A DNA stretch of 64,000 nt from DASRAJ01 sp035638255 (GTDB lineage: Bacteria > Bacteroidota > Bacteroidia > Chitinophagales > UBA10324): assembly GCA_035638255.1 (NCBI GenBank), contig DASRAJ010000098.1:62001-126000 (forward strand), written 5' to 3'. Each line of letters begins with the position of its first letter. Position 1 is the stretch's first letter. Below are positions 49,303 to 57,340 of this stretch, in pieces. Below the pieces are notes generated by a model. That model was not told the origin of the DNA and made no database searches. It was given only the letters and a program-made list of their open reading frames with translations. The position numbers and the translations under genes were made by a program.

Positions 49303-50322
49303 ATGGATACACTGTTGATGACTGAAGTGGAAGAAGCAAAAAGCAAGCTATCTAAAAACGGATTTCTCGATTTGGAAGCCGATCCGCAACTCGATTTGTT
49401 TGATGAAATTGAAAAATTGAAAAAAGAAAAAAATGCTGTACTGCTTGCACACTATTATCAGGAGCCGGACATCCAGGATGTGGCAGATTACATTGGTGAC
49501 AGCCTGGGGTTATCACAGCAGGCAGCGAAGACAAATGCGGATGTAATAGTGTTTGCCGGTGTTCACTTTATGGCAGAAACAGCAAAGATTCTTTCTCCAC
49601 AGAAAAAAGTGTTGCTTCCTGATTTAAAAGCCGGATGCTCGCTTGCCGATTCTTGTCCGCCTGAATTATTTACACGGTTTAAGGCCCGTCACCCTGACCA
49701 TGTTGTGATCATGTACATCAACTGTTCTGCAGACATTAAAGCGATGAGTGACATTATTTGCACCTCTTCAAATGCGCAGAAGATCATTGAATCAGTTCCG
49801 CAGGATAAGAAAATAATTTTTGGACCTGATAAAAATCTCGGAAAGTATTTGGTGAAGAAGACCGGAAGAGACATGGTGTTGTGGGAAGGCGCTTGTATTG
49901 TGCATGAAATTTTCTCTGCTCAAAAAATTCTCAAGCTGAAGAATCGCCACCCCAATGCAAAAGTGATTGCACATCCTGAGTGCGAAACTCCGGTACTTGA
50001 GTTGGCCGACTACATTTCTTCTACCACAGGATTATTGAAGTACACCATCAATGATTCAGCGACTGAATTCATTGTTGCCACGGAAACGGGAATTCTTCAC
50101 CAGATGCAAAAAGAGTCTCCTCACAAAACTTTTATTCCTGCGCCGCCGGATAACAGTTGCGCCTGCAATGATTGTCCATACATGAAACGGAATACCCTGG
50201 AGAAACTTTACCTGTGTATGAAGTACGAATTGCCTGAAATAATTATTCCGGAAGATATCCGGTTGATGGCAAAAAAGTCAATTGACCGGATGATGGAAAT
50301 TTCTGCGCAGGCCGGATTATGA
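49303..50322 (+). CDS. nadA: Quinolinate synthase
   Basis: 339 aa. NadA landmarks: LLAHYYQEPDIQDVADYIGD, VIVFAGVHFMAETAKIL, the first cluster cysteine in DLKAGCSLADSCPP, GPDKNLGKYL, HPECETPV and the C-terminal CACNDCPYMKRNTLEKLY. It condenses iminoaspartate (from NadB at 37-38.7 kb) with dihydroxyacetone phosphate on a [4Fe-4S] cluster. A palindromic element starts 2 nt after its stop. Confidence 0.96.
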   Translation: MDTLLMTEVEEAKSKLSKNGFLDLEADPQLDLFDEIEKLKKEKNAVLLAHYYQEPDIQDVADYIGDSLGLSQQAAKTNADVIVFAGVHFMAETAKILSPQKKVLLPDLKAGCSLADSCPPELFTRFKARHPDHVVIMYINCSADIKAMSDIICTSSNAQKIIESVPQDKKIIFGPDKNLGKYLVKKTGRDMVLWEGACIVHEIFSAQKILKLKNRHPNAKVIAHPECETPVLELADYISSTTGLLKYTINDSATEFIVATETGILHQMQKESPHKTFIPAPPDNSCACNDCPYMKRNTLEKLYLCMKYELPEIIIPEDIRLMAKKSIDRMMEISAQAGL

Positions 50323-50323
50323 T

Positions 50324-50481
50324 CGTCATTGCGAGGAACGGCGCGTGAGGAAAGTGTGTGAGCGTGACGAAGCAATCCCCCAAAATTCATATAGCCTTTC
50401 CATCATAGGGATTGCTTTCCGAAAAATCGGAACAGGTCGCCACGCTCTCGCCGGGGCTGTCCCAGGTTCCTCGCAATGATG
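50324..50481. repeat. GTCATTGCGAG palindromic element after nadA
   Basis: It opens with CGTCATTGCGAG (50324-50335) and closes with CTCGCAATGATG (50470-50481), an 11 of 12 inverse match. Inside are CGAAGCAATCC and TTCCGAAAAATCGGAACAGG, the latter shared with the first element of the 38.7-kb cluster. Confidence 0.8.
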
Positions 50482-50495
50482 CCTAATTTTGAACC

Positions 50496-51014
50496 ATGAA
50501 TCTCCGTGAAGAAATTCTCAAAGAACATTCGAAACAGCAAACCATACGGCTTGCCAACTGGGTTGGTAAAGAAAAGAAGCGTTTCACCGAGTTGATGAAT
50601 TTATTTCTCCACGATGAATACAGGGTGGTGCAACGCTCAGCATGGATTGTGAAGCATGTTGCGGATGAGCACCCTGATTGGATAAAGCCGTGGTTGAAGA
50701 AGATGCTGGAGTATTGTAAGCAACCGGTGCACGATGCAGTGAAGAGAAATGTGATTCGCATTCTCACTGAAATTGATCTCCCGAAAAATCTATACGGACT
50801 TGCTGCAACTATCTGTTTTGATTTTCTTTCCTCAGCCACAGAACCCGTGGCAGTAAAAGTTTTTTCCATGACCGTGCTTTCCAACATTGCGCAACATGAA
50901 CCTGAGTTGAAGCAAGAATTGAGATTGTTGATTGAAGATCAAATGCAATGGGAGAAACCGGGATTTACGTCAAGAGGAAGAAAGATTTTAGCACAGTTAG
51001 AGAAGGATCGTTAA
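50496..51014 (+). CDS. HEAT-repeat-like protein, function unknown
   Basis: 172 aa, all-alpha. Repeating helical pairs resemble HEAT/ARM units: DEYRVVQRSAWIVKHVADEH, HDAVKRNVIRILTEIDL and PVAVKVFSMTVLSNIAQHEP. Small proteins of this kind are common in Bacteroidota and presumably bind proteins. It starts 14 nt after the palindromic element. Confidence 0.7.
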   Translation: MNLREEILKEHSKQQTIRLANWVGKEKKRFTELMNLFLHDEYRVVQRSAWIVKHVADEHPDWIKPWLKKMLEYCKQPVHDAVKRNVIRILTEIDLPKNLYGLAATICFDFLSSATEPVAVKVFSMTVLSNIAQHEPELKQELRLLIEDQMQWEKPGFTSRGRKILAQLEKDR

Positions 51015-51236
51015 CTCTCAATTCTAATTTCATTTATTTAGAAATGTCCGCTGGTTCTTAAAGGTGGTCTGCTTCCTTATTCTTTTAATGTAATTCTCTT
51101 ATTTTTTCCTCTTCCGGCACCCTGTTGTTATTTATTTCTCAAGCCCCTCAATACATATCTTAACAAGTGTCATTTTCCATGAATGGTAACATTACGTGCC
51201 GCTAACCGTAAGTATATTTTCCAAATATGAACTTAA

Positions 51237-53468
51237 ATGAAAATAATTACACTTGCAATCCTAACATTGTTAGGGGCAATGATATCTCCAAATATCTTTG
51301 CTCTTTCATTAAAATCAAGCATTAGTGCCGGAGGAAACTGGAATATAGCAACAACATGGAGCCCATCGGGAGTACCCGGTTGCGGAGACAGCGTAGTTAT
51401 AACCAATGGTACCGTAACCCTGAATACGAATGCAACAGTTGGAGCGCTGACCCTGACAGGTTATCTTGACTTTGACAATTCCATAAATCGCACCCTCACT
51501 ATTAGCACTGCAATGGGTGGAAGCGGTAATGTAAATATTAGCGGAGTCAATGGCATTTTAACAATTGGCGGAGCGCCGGGACAGGTGCTCTATGTGCAGG
51601 GAAATTTTTCCTGCTCCAACGCCATCACATGGCCGCCCCCGAATACAACCGAGCCGAAAATAGTATTTAACGGAACCGGCATCAAAACCTTTTACAATTC
51701 TGCTAACCAGGGAAATTTTGAAGTCAATTCGTCCCTGTTAACTGTAGTGGTAACAAGTGCGCTTCAGCAGGGAGGAAACATGATAGTAACAGCCGGAACA
51801 CTTGATGTGGGTTCCTATATAGTGGACTACAACAGCATGTATACTTATATGCTTTCGGTGGCCAATGGAGCTACATTAAAGATTGGCGGAGCAAGACCAC
51901 TTCCTCAATACTTTACTACCTATATGTTTGGCGCAACAAGTACTGTTGAATTTAACGGAATCAACCAGACTATTGCCAACAAATTGTATGGCAATCTTAT
52001 TCTCAGCGGGAGCGGAACCAAGACAATGCCCGGTGCAGCCATGACACTTGCCGGCAACTTTACCACTTCAGGAACAGTGACTGCGACTGCCGCACAAGCA
52101 TTAACAGTAAACGGAAACTTTACAATCGGATTGGGAACCACTTTCTGCGGGAGCACTTACTCTCATTCCGTTAAAGGCAACTTTAGTAAGTCTGGTACAT
52201 TCAATGCAAACACGAGCACATTTACATTTAACGGTTCTAGTGCTCAGACCATAACAGGTGCCACCACATTTAATAATTTCACTCTTAACAATACAAAACC
52301 AGTAAACGCTCTTACCCTCAATAGTTGTATCACAGTAAATGGCATCTTTTCGTTTACAGATGGACATCTTATCACTACCTCTTCCAATATCCTCACTTTA
52401 GGGGCCGTTGGTTCTGTTTCCCTCAACGGCAGTCCGCAAGACAGCAGCTTTGTCAAAGGACCCATGATTCAAACTGTGGCTACTACTTCTGGTGTTACAA
52501 AATGCTTTCCTGTCGGCAAGGGGACTATCGTACACCAGGTCTACCTTACCGTGACTCACAGTTCAGCAACCTCCACCCAATATACCTGTGAATACATCAA
52601 CAGTTCGGCGATGGCTCTCGGGTATACATTCCCTCCTACCCTTGATAAGGTCTCTGATGTTGGTTACTGGACTATTAATAAAGGACCAGGTGCTTCTGTG
52701 ACAACCGCCATGGTCAAGTTATACTATTATGCTTATGATGTGGTGACTGATGCTCCTCATCTCAGGATTGCAAAAGATAATGGAGCGGCGGCATGGGTAG
52801 ATCTTGGCGGAGCAGGTACAATAATTCCAAGCGGAAGCATTGCGTCAACTAATAATTTTACTTACTTCTGTAAATTTTCTTTAGCCAATCTTGTCGGCGG
52901 AAGCAATCCTTTGCCGGTTGAGCTATTATTTTTTAATGCTCAGCTTCATGAGTCAATAGTGGATATTAGCTGGGCGACGGCATCAGAATTAAATAGCGAT
53001 TCTTTCATGTTGGAGCGCGCATCTGACGGTCTTAATTTTGTGACAATAGCACAGGCAGGAGCTGCAGGATATAGTAATCAGCTACAGAACTATTCATCTA
53101 TTGACAATTCTCCACTTCCCGGGCTCTCTTATTACAGGTTAAAACAAATTGATTATGACGGAACAGAAACCTACTCTAAAGTAGTTTCTGTTTACAATGG
53201 TCTTTCTGAAAATCACCCCATTGTTTATAACAATCCCCTGATCGGCTCAACTATTCTTGTAAGACTCCCGGATGAATCTGCAAATGATATGCAGGTAATT
53301 ATTCACAGCATAAATGGGCAGGAAATGTTTTCGAAAAAAGTTTCATCAACCCCGGACGGAATGCTCAGGATTGCTGTTGACCCTTATAAAAAACTTTCAA
53401 GTGGTGTGTATCTTCTTACCTTAATTTCTTCCAATAGATCATACCAGGAGAAATTGATAGTTCAGTAG
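51237..53468 (+). CDS. Large secreted beta-rich adhesin-like protein with T9SS sorting domain
   Basis: 743 aa. The signal peptide is about 1-22 (MKIITLAILTLLGAMISPNI, then FA). The body consists of Thr/Ser/Gly/Asn-rich repeats such as GNWNIATTWSPSGVPGCGDS (a T9SS-cargo G8-like opening), LTLAGNFTTSGTVTAT and TFNGSSAQTITGATTFNNFT, suggestive of a beta-solenoid. A domain with LPVELLFFNAQ ... VDISWATASELNSDSFMLER (often found just before T9SS tails) follows, then a C-terminal sorting domain (IHSINGQEMFSKKV ... LSSGVYLLTLIS ... YQEKLIVQ). Likely surface-exposed; binding partner unknown. Confidence 0.85.
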   Translation: MKIITLAILTLLGAMISPNIFALSLKSSISAGGNWNIATTWSPSGVPGCGDSVVITNGTVTLNTNATVGALTLTGYLDFDNSINRTLTISTAMGGSGNVNISGVNGILTIGGAPGQVLYVQGNFSCSNAITWPPPNTTEPKIVFNGTGIKTFYNSANQGNFEVNSSLLTVVVTSALQQGGNMIVTAGTLDVGSYIVDYNSMYTYMLSVANGATLKIGGARPLPQYFTTYMFGATSTVEFNGINQTIANKLYGNLILSGSGTKTMPGAAMTLAGNFTTSGTVTATAAQALTVNGNFTIGLGTTFCGSTYSHSVKGNFSKSGTFNANTSTFTFNGSSAQTITGATTFNNFTLNNTKPVNALTLNSCITVNGIFSFTDGHLITTSSNILTLGAVGSVSLNGSPQDSSFVKGPMIQTVATTSGVTKCFPVGKGTIVHQVYLTVTHSSATSTQYTCEYINSSAMALGYTFPPTLDKVSDVGYWTINKGPGASVTTAMVKLYYYAYDVVTDAPHLRIAKDNGAAAWVDLGGAGTIIPSGSIASTNNFTYFCKFSLANLVGGSNPLPVELLFFNAQLHESIVDISWATASELNSDSFMLERASDGLNFVTIAQAGAAGYSNQLQNYSSIDNSPLPGLSYYRLKQIDYDGTETYSKVVSVYNGLSENHPIVYNNPLIGSTILVRLPDESANDMQVIIHSINGQEMFSKKVSSTPDGMLRIAVDPYKKLSSGVYLLTLISSNRSYQEKLIVQ

Positions 53469-53543
53469 AATCAGATTTCGAATTACGAATTATGCCATTC
53501 ATCCTCCGAAGCTTCCGCCTGGACTTAAGTGTCGGCGGACAGG

Positions 53544-53693
53544 TTAGCGCAGGAGGACAATTTTTTCCTCCGCAACCTGCTCACCCGCCCATATCTGCAA
53601 AACATAAACTCCGTTTGCCAGCTTGCGTGCATCAATGGTTGCGTTGTCGCTTTGCTCCTGGTTGCTATTTACCAATTGCTGCAATACGCGTTG
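53544..53693 (-). pseudogene. Second T9SS sorting-domain fragment in frame after the stop of the upstream gene
   Basis: Directly after the TGA (53694-53696) of the next gene, the same frame stays open for 49 codons to TAA 53544-53546. It reads QRVLQQLVNSNQEQSDNATI, then DARKLANGVYVLQIWAGEQV and AEEKIVLLR. This is nearly the sorting domain of the 54836-56899 protein; about 130 bp at 53558-53686 match 54850-54980 with few changes. It has no start codon of its own. Confidence 0.75.
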
Positions 53694-54794
53694 TCACCTC
53701 ATCACAAAAATCTTTCTGCTAACCGCTATTTGGTTTCCTTTCTCCATAGTCACAAAGTATAAACCGGAAGGCAAACTGCGCTTCAGTGCTTCGAGGTCAG
53801 CATACATACCCGCAGCAACTCTGACTCCAAGTTCATTCAAAATAACTATTGAACTGTTTGAAGAAATTTGATTTATATTCGAAATACCGTTGGCTGAGCA
53901 TGAATCAACAACAATGGTGACAGTATCCCAAACGTAGCTGCAGGAAGATATCGACTTCACAATATAATACCCTGTTGAATCAGGCGTAACCGTTATAGCA
54001 TTTCCGATTCCAATATAGTTGCCATTTTCATTATACCATTTGAAGGCGCTGGAAACTAAGGGAATCGGACTGTACGGAATCGAAGTTACTGTGTAAGTGG
54101 TGTTGGTGATAGGAGTGAAACGGTAGGCATCGTTAGTGACAGCCCACTGCGACGGATAATTTCTTCCACTCACAACATAAGCGATGCTTCCGGTTGCATT
54201 TTGAATGCCTTCGATTGCGGCACCATTATTCCAGATAGTACAAGTATCTTTTTCGGTCAGATGAACTTCAATCACGTTTGAATTCTCGTATATCAAAATC
54301 TGTCCGGTTGAAAGTGAATCATTGCATTGATACATTGGAACCTGGCAGTAATTGAAAACAAAAATTTTCCCGGAGTCGCCTTCTATAGTCGAATATTGTA
54401 ATTCTCCATAGGGGAACACATATGGATCCAGATCCTGCCAGGGACCATAGACTGCATTCATTGGATTAAGCGAAGAAGGTATGGCATGAGTTATTTGCCA
54501 GGGTGAATATTGATTGGCAAGACTTGCATCGAAACTGAGGTACCCGTTACCAGAAAGAACACAATTTGAATAGTTGTTTCCGAAAAAATTAAAACTGAAT
54601 CCAAGATCAATTAGGTCGGTGTAAATATCGTCCGATGGCTGCAGAAAACTAACAGCAGAAGATGAATCGAAAGCAGCAGTAAGTTGCACACTATCCCCGG
54701 CACAAATGGTATCATTACAACAGGCGGATAACATTTGCGCTTGAATGTGGCTGAAGATAAAAATTGCAACAAGTGAGGCAATTATTTTTTTCAT
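53694..54794 (-). CDS. Secreted protein with T9SS-type C-terminus
   Basis: 366 aa from ATG 54794 (a start two codons upstream at 54800 is equivalent). The signal peptide ends at SHIQAQ, followed by a cysteine-rich mature start (LSACCNDTICAGDSVQL). The centre has a nidogen-like pattern (LGFSFNFFGNNYSNCVLSGN, GYLSFD, AAIEGIQNATGS). The end (GMYADLEALKRSLPSGLYFV, then VSRKIFVMR) looks like a short T9SS sorting domain. A second sorting-domain fragment continues in frame after its TGA. It lies 41 bp downstream of the SBBP-repeat gene on the same strand. Confidence 0.78.
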   Translation of the reverse strand: MKKIIASLVAIFIFSHIQAQMLSACCNDTICAGDSVQLTAAFDSSSAVSFLQPSDDIYTDLIDLGFSFNFFGNNYSNCVLSGNGYLSFDASLANQYSPWQITHAIPSSLNPMNAVYGPWQDLDPYVFPYGELQYSTIEGDSGKIFVFNYCQVPMYQCNDSLSTGQILIYENSNVIEVHLTEKDTCTIWNNGAAIEGIQNATGSIAYVVSGRNYPSQWAVTNDAYRFTPITNTTYTVTSIPYSPIPLVSSAFKWYNENGNYIGIGNAITVTPDSTGYYIVKSISSCSYVWDTVTIVVDSCSANGISNINQISSNSSIVILNELGVRVAAGMYADLEALKRSLPSGLYFVTMEKGNQIAVSRKIFVMR

Positions 54795-54835
54795 GATCAT
54801 AAATCGAGAGTTAATTTTGAGTAGTACTTAAGAAC

Positions 54836-56899
54836 TTATTTCATCACCACAATTTTCTCCTCCGCCACCTGCTCACCCGCCTGTATCTGCAAAACATAAA
54901 CTCCGTTTGCCAGCTTGCGTGCATCAATGGTTGCGTTGTGTTCGCCTTGCTCCTTGTTGCCATTTACCAATTGCTGCAATTTATTTCCGAGCACATCATA
55001 CAGAGCGATGCTAACGGTTGCAGAAGTTGAAAGAGTATAGTTGATAAAAGAATTTCCAGATGCAGGGTTTGGAAATACCGACCATGATTGCAGCACATTG
55101 GTGTTTTCAATAGCGGTAGGTATCGAAGGAATAGAATCAACCACATCAACTTTTACAATGGTATTTTCTCTTGATATTTTTTGAATGTTGTAATCAATGC
55201 ACATACTATCTACACATCCTGTGGAGTCTTCAATAGTTAAACAGATGGTATAAAAACCTGAGTCTGCATAGATGTGACTTGGGTAAGCAATAGAATCATA
55301 AGTGCCATCGCCCCAGCTCCATAAATAAGTTAACGATCCATTTCCTAACGCTAAGTTGATTGCCCAATAATGATGTAGAATGAGTGTATCTGGTACAAGG
55401 TAAAAATCAGAATTGCAAGTGGAGAAACCCAGTTTAGCAATAAATATATCGCTAGGGATACCAATAGTATCTGCAGCATCTACATTGATCAAAGTAGTCG
55501 AGCCAAAATTAATAGTGTCACTTCTAAAGCGCCCAGCAACAAATAAGTCCCCTGTTGAATTGACAGCTACCGACCAACCCTCATCATCGCTAAATCCTCC
55601 TGCAGATTTGGCCCAGACAAAGTTGCCATCTAAATCAAGTTTAGAAACAAAAATATCAGAAGGATAAGGTGAGACTGCATCTAAATTAAATGTCCCAGGG
55701 CCAGGATTAAAGTCTACTGTATAACTAAAATATCCTGTAATGTAGACTCCATTATCTACTGGGTCATGTACTATTGAAGTGCCAACATCTTCAGCTACTC
55801 CACCCATCCCTTTTGCCCATATAAGATTTCCAGCGCTATCAAATTTAGAAATAAAAATATCTTGTTGTTGCACTGAAGTTAGATAGGAGGTTCCCGGACC
55901 AGGATCGAAATCAACAGTGGACTCGAAATAACCTGTGGTGTAGAGATTACTGTTTATTGGGTCAAACGATATCGACAAAATAGTTTCATCATTTATCCCA
56001 CCGATTCGTTTTGCCCAAATAAAATTACCGGAACTATCAAGTTTGCAAATAAAAATATCAGAGTATCCGGCTGAAGTTAAATTAAACAACCCTGGGCCAG
56101 GGTCGAAGTCAACCGTTGATCCAAATGAACCAGCAATGTAAACATCTCCATTTGCTGATGGATCAACAGCTACTGATACACCATGATCATTTACTGTTCC
56201 TCCTATTGATCGTGCCCATGCTAAATTGCCTGAGCTATTTAGTTTAGAAATGAAAATATCAGAAAACCCAACTGATGTCAGGTTAAATATTCCGGAACTT
56301 GGATCAAAATCAGCTGTACCTTTGAAAGAGCCTGTTGTGTAAATATCTTTATTTCCAAACGCATCAATAGCTATCGATGTTCCTACATCATTCAATGATC
56401 CGCCTAAAGATTTCGCCCAAATAAAATTTCCATCGCTATCCAATTTACATATGAAAATATCCGAACTTCCCGCAGAAAGCAAATTAAATATTCCCGGGCC
56501 GGGGTCAAAATCCACAGTGTCTCCAAAAAAACCGGTTATATAAACATTTCCTGAGTCATCCGAAGTTATTAAGTAAGCTCCGTCAGAAGATATTCCACCT
56601 ATAGTTTTTACCCAATCAAAATTACCAGCATTTTTTAGTTTTAAAATAAAAATATCATCTCCCCCGACTGCTGTCATATCGAAGATTCCAGGTCCAGGAT
56701 CAAAATCAGATGTTCCCGTAAAGTTCCCTGTGGTGTAAATATTTCCAAAGTCATCGATTGTTGCCGAATGACCAATATCCTCAGAAAGACCCCCTGTCGC
56801 TTTAGCCCAAAGCCAATTGGGTTCCTGCGCATTTGTTTTTTCGATAGTCAAAAAAAAGAAGAAGAGAAGAATCAGCAAGGAATTGAATTGTCGTTTCAT
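54836..56899 (-). CDS. Secreted seven-blade SBBP-repeat propeller with PKD and T9SS domains
   Basis: 687 aa. After a signal peptide (1-24), seven SBBP-type repeats of about 65 residues follow, each with a D-F-D/N-P-G-P-G core (the last degenerate) and a DIFISKL/DIFICKL strand plus GNFIWAKSLGG-type turns, so a complete seven-bladed propeller. A PKD domain comes next (TYLWSWGDGTYDSIAYPSHI, YADSGFYTICLTIED), then a type A T9SS domain (VFPNPASGNSFINYTL ... LANGVYVLQIQAG ... EKIVVMK). It is likely secreted to the surface; role unknown. The internal repeats are visible at DNA level. Confidence 0.88.
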   Translation of the reverse strand: MKRQFNSLLILLFFFFLTIEKTNAQEPNWLWAKATGGLSEDIGHSATIDDFGNIYTTGNFTGTSDFDPGPGIFDMTAVGGDDIFILKLKNAGNFDWVKTIGGISSDGAYLITSDDSGNVYITGFFGDTVDFDPGPGIFNLLSAGSSDIFICKLDSDGNFIWAKSLGGSLNDVGTSIAIDAFGNKDIYTTGSFKGTADFDPSSGIFNLTSVGFSDIFISKLNSSGNLAWARSIGGTVNDHGVSVAVDPSANGDVYIAGSFGSTVDFDPGPGLFNLTSAGYSDIFICKLDSSGNFIWAKRIGGINDETILSISFDPINSNLYTTGYFESTVDFDPGPGTSYLTSVQQQDIFISKFDSAGNLIWAKGMGGVAEDVGTSIVHDPVDNGVYITGYFSYTVDFNPGPGTFNLDAVSPYPSDIFVSKLDLDGNFVWAKSAGGFSDDEGWSVAVNSTGDLFVAGRFRSDTINFGSTTLINVDAADTIGIPSDIFIAKLGFSTCNSDFYLVPDTLILHHYWAINLALGNGSLTYLWSWGDGTYDSIAYPSHIYADSGFYTICLTIEDSTGCVDSMCIDYNIQKISRENTIVKVDVVDSIPSIPTAIENTNVLQSWSVFPNPASGNSFINYTLSTSATVSIALYDVLGNKLQQLVNGNKEQGEHNATIDARKLANGVYVLQIQAGEQVAEEKIVVMK

Positions 56900-57059
56900 A
56901 TGTTGTAGCTAAAATGTTATTCTAAATTTTTTTATTTTTTTTTATCGGCGAGTTCCCGCCAAAATCATGAATTCCTATATCTAAATTCTATTACTCGAAT
57001 GTTCTTACTTCAAAAAAATCTCAGGACATTTACCTACTACATTAGTATCCTTCCTTACC

Positions 57060-57212
57060 CTACAGCGCCACCATCGCCACATTCAGCGCCGTAGTGTTTC
57101 GGCCCACCACCACATTATTTATGTTTTGGGTAACAAACCTGGCTTTAGTTGCTGCAATAGTATAGGTGCCTTCGGCTATAAGGAGTGTAATAGTAACAAA
57201 TATATTTTGAAA
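57060..57212 (-). pseudogene. C-terminal remnant of a secreted repeat protein
   Basis: The minus strand reads, in one frame, IAEGTYTIAATKARFVTQNI, then NNVVVGRNTTALNVAMVAL and a TAG. The G-T-Y-T-I-x-A-T-K-A-R-F ... N-N-V-V-V-G motif is that of carboxypeptidase-regulatory-like beta-sandwich repeats near the ends of secreted proteins. No start or upstream domain can be followed, so this is the stump of a larger gene. The rest of 56900-57340 shows only the heptad repeat below. Confidence 0.5.
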
Positions 57213-57281
57213 TTGCAAGTGTTGAGGGGGAAAACTCAATTCTCGATCCTCTCCTGATGTGTCGGGACCGATTCTCGATTT

Positions 57282-57309
57282 TGCCTACTGCCAACTGCCT
57301 ATTGCCTAC
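57282..57309. repeat. Period-7 repeat (TGCCTAC type)
   Basis: Four heptads read TGCCTAC, TGCCAAC, TGCCTAT, TGCCTAC. Same family as 29118-29145, ending about 30 bp beyond the AsmA-like stop. Confidence 0.65.
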
Positions 57310-57340
57310 TGTAACTGCACCTCCGCTGTATCGTACTCCT

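Noticed and set aside
53492..53871. Plus-strand frames of 76-82 codons
   Set aside because: They are antisense to the sorting-domain fragment and the end of the secreted protein on the minus strand.
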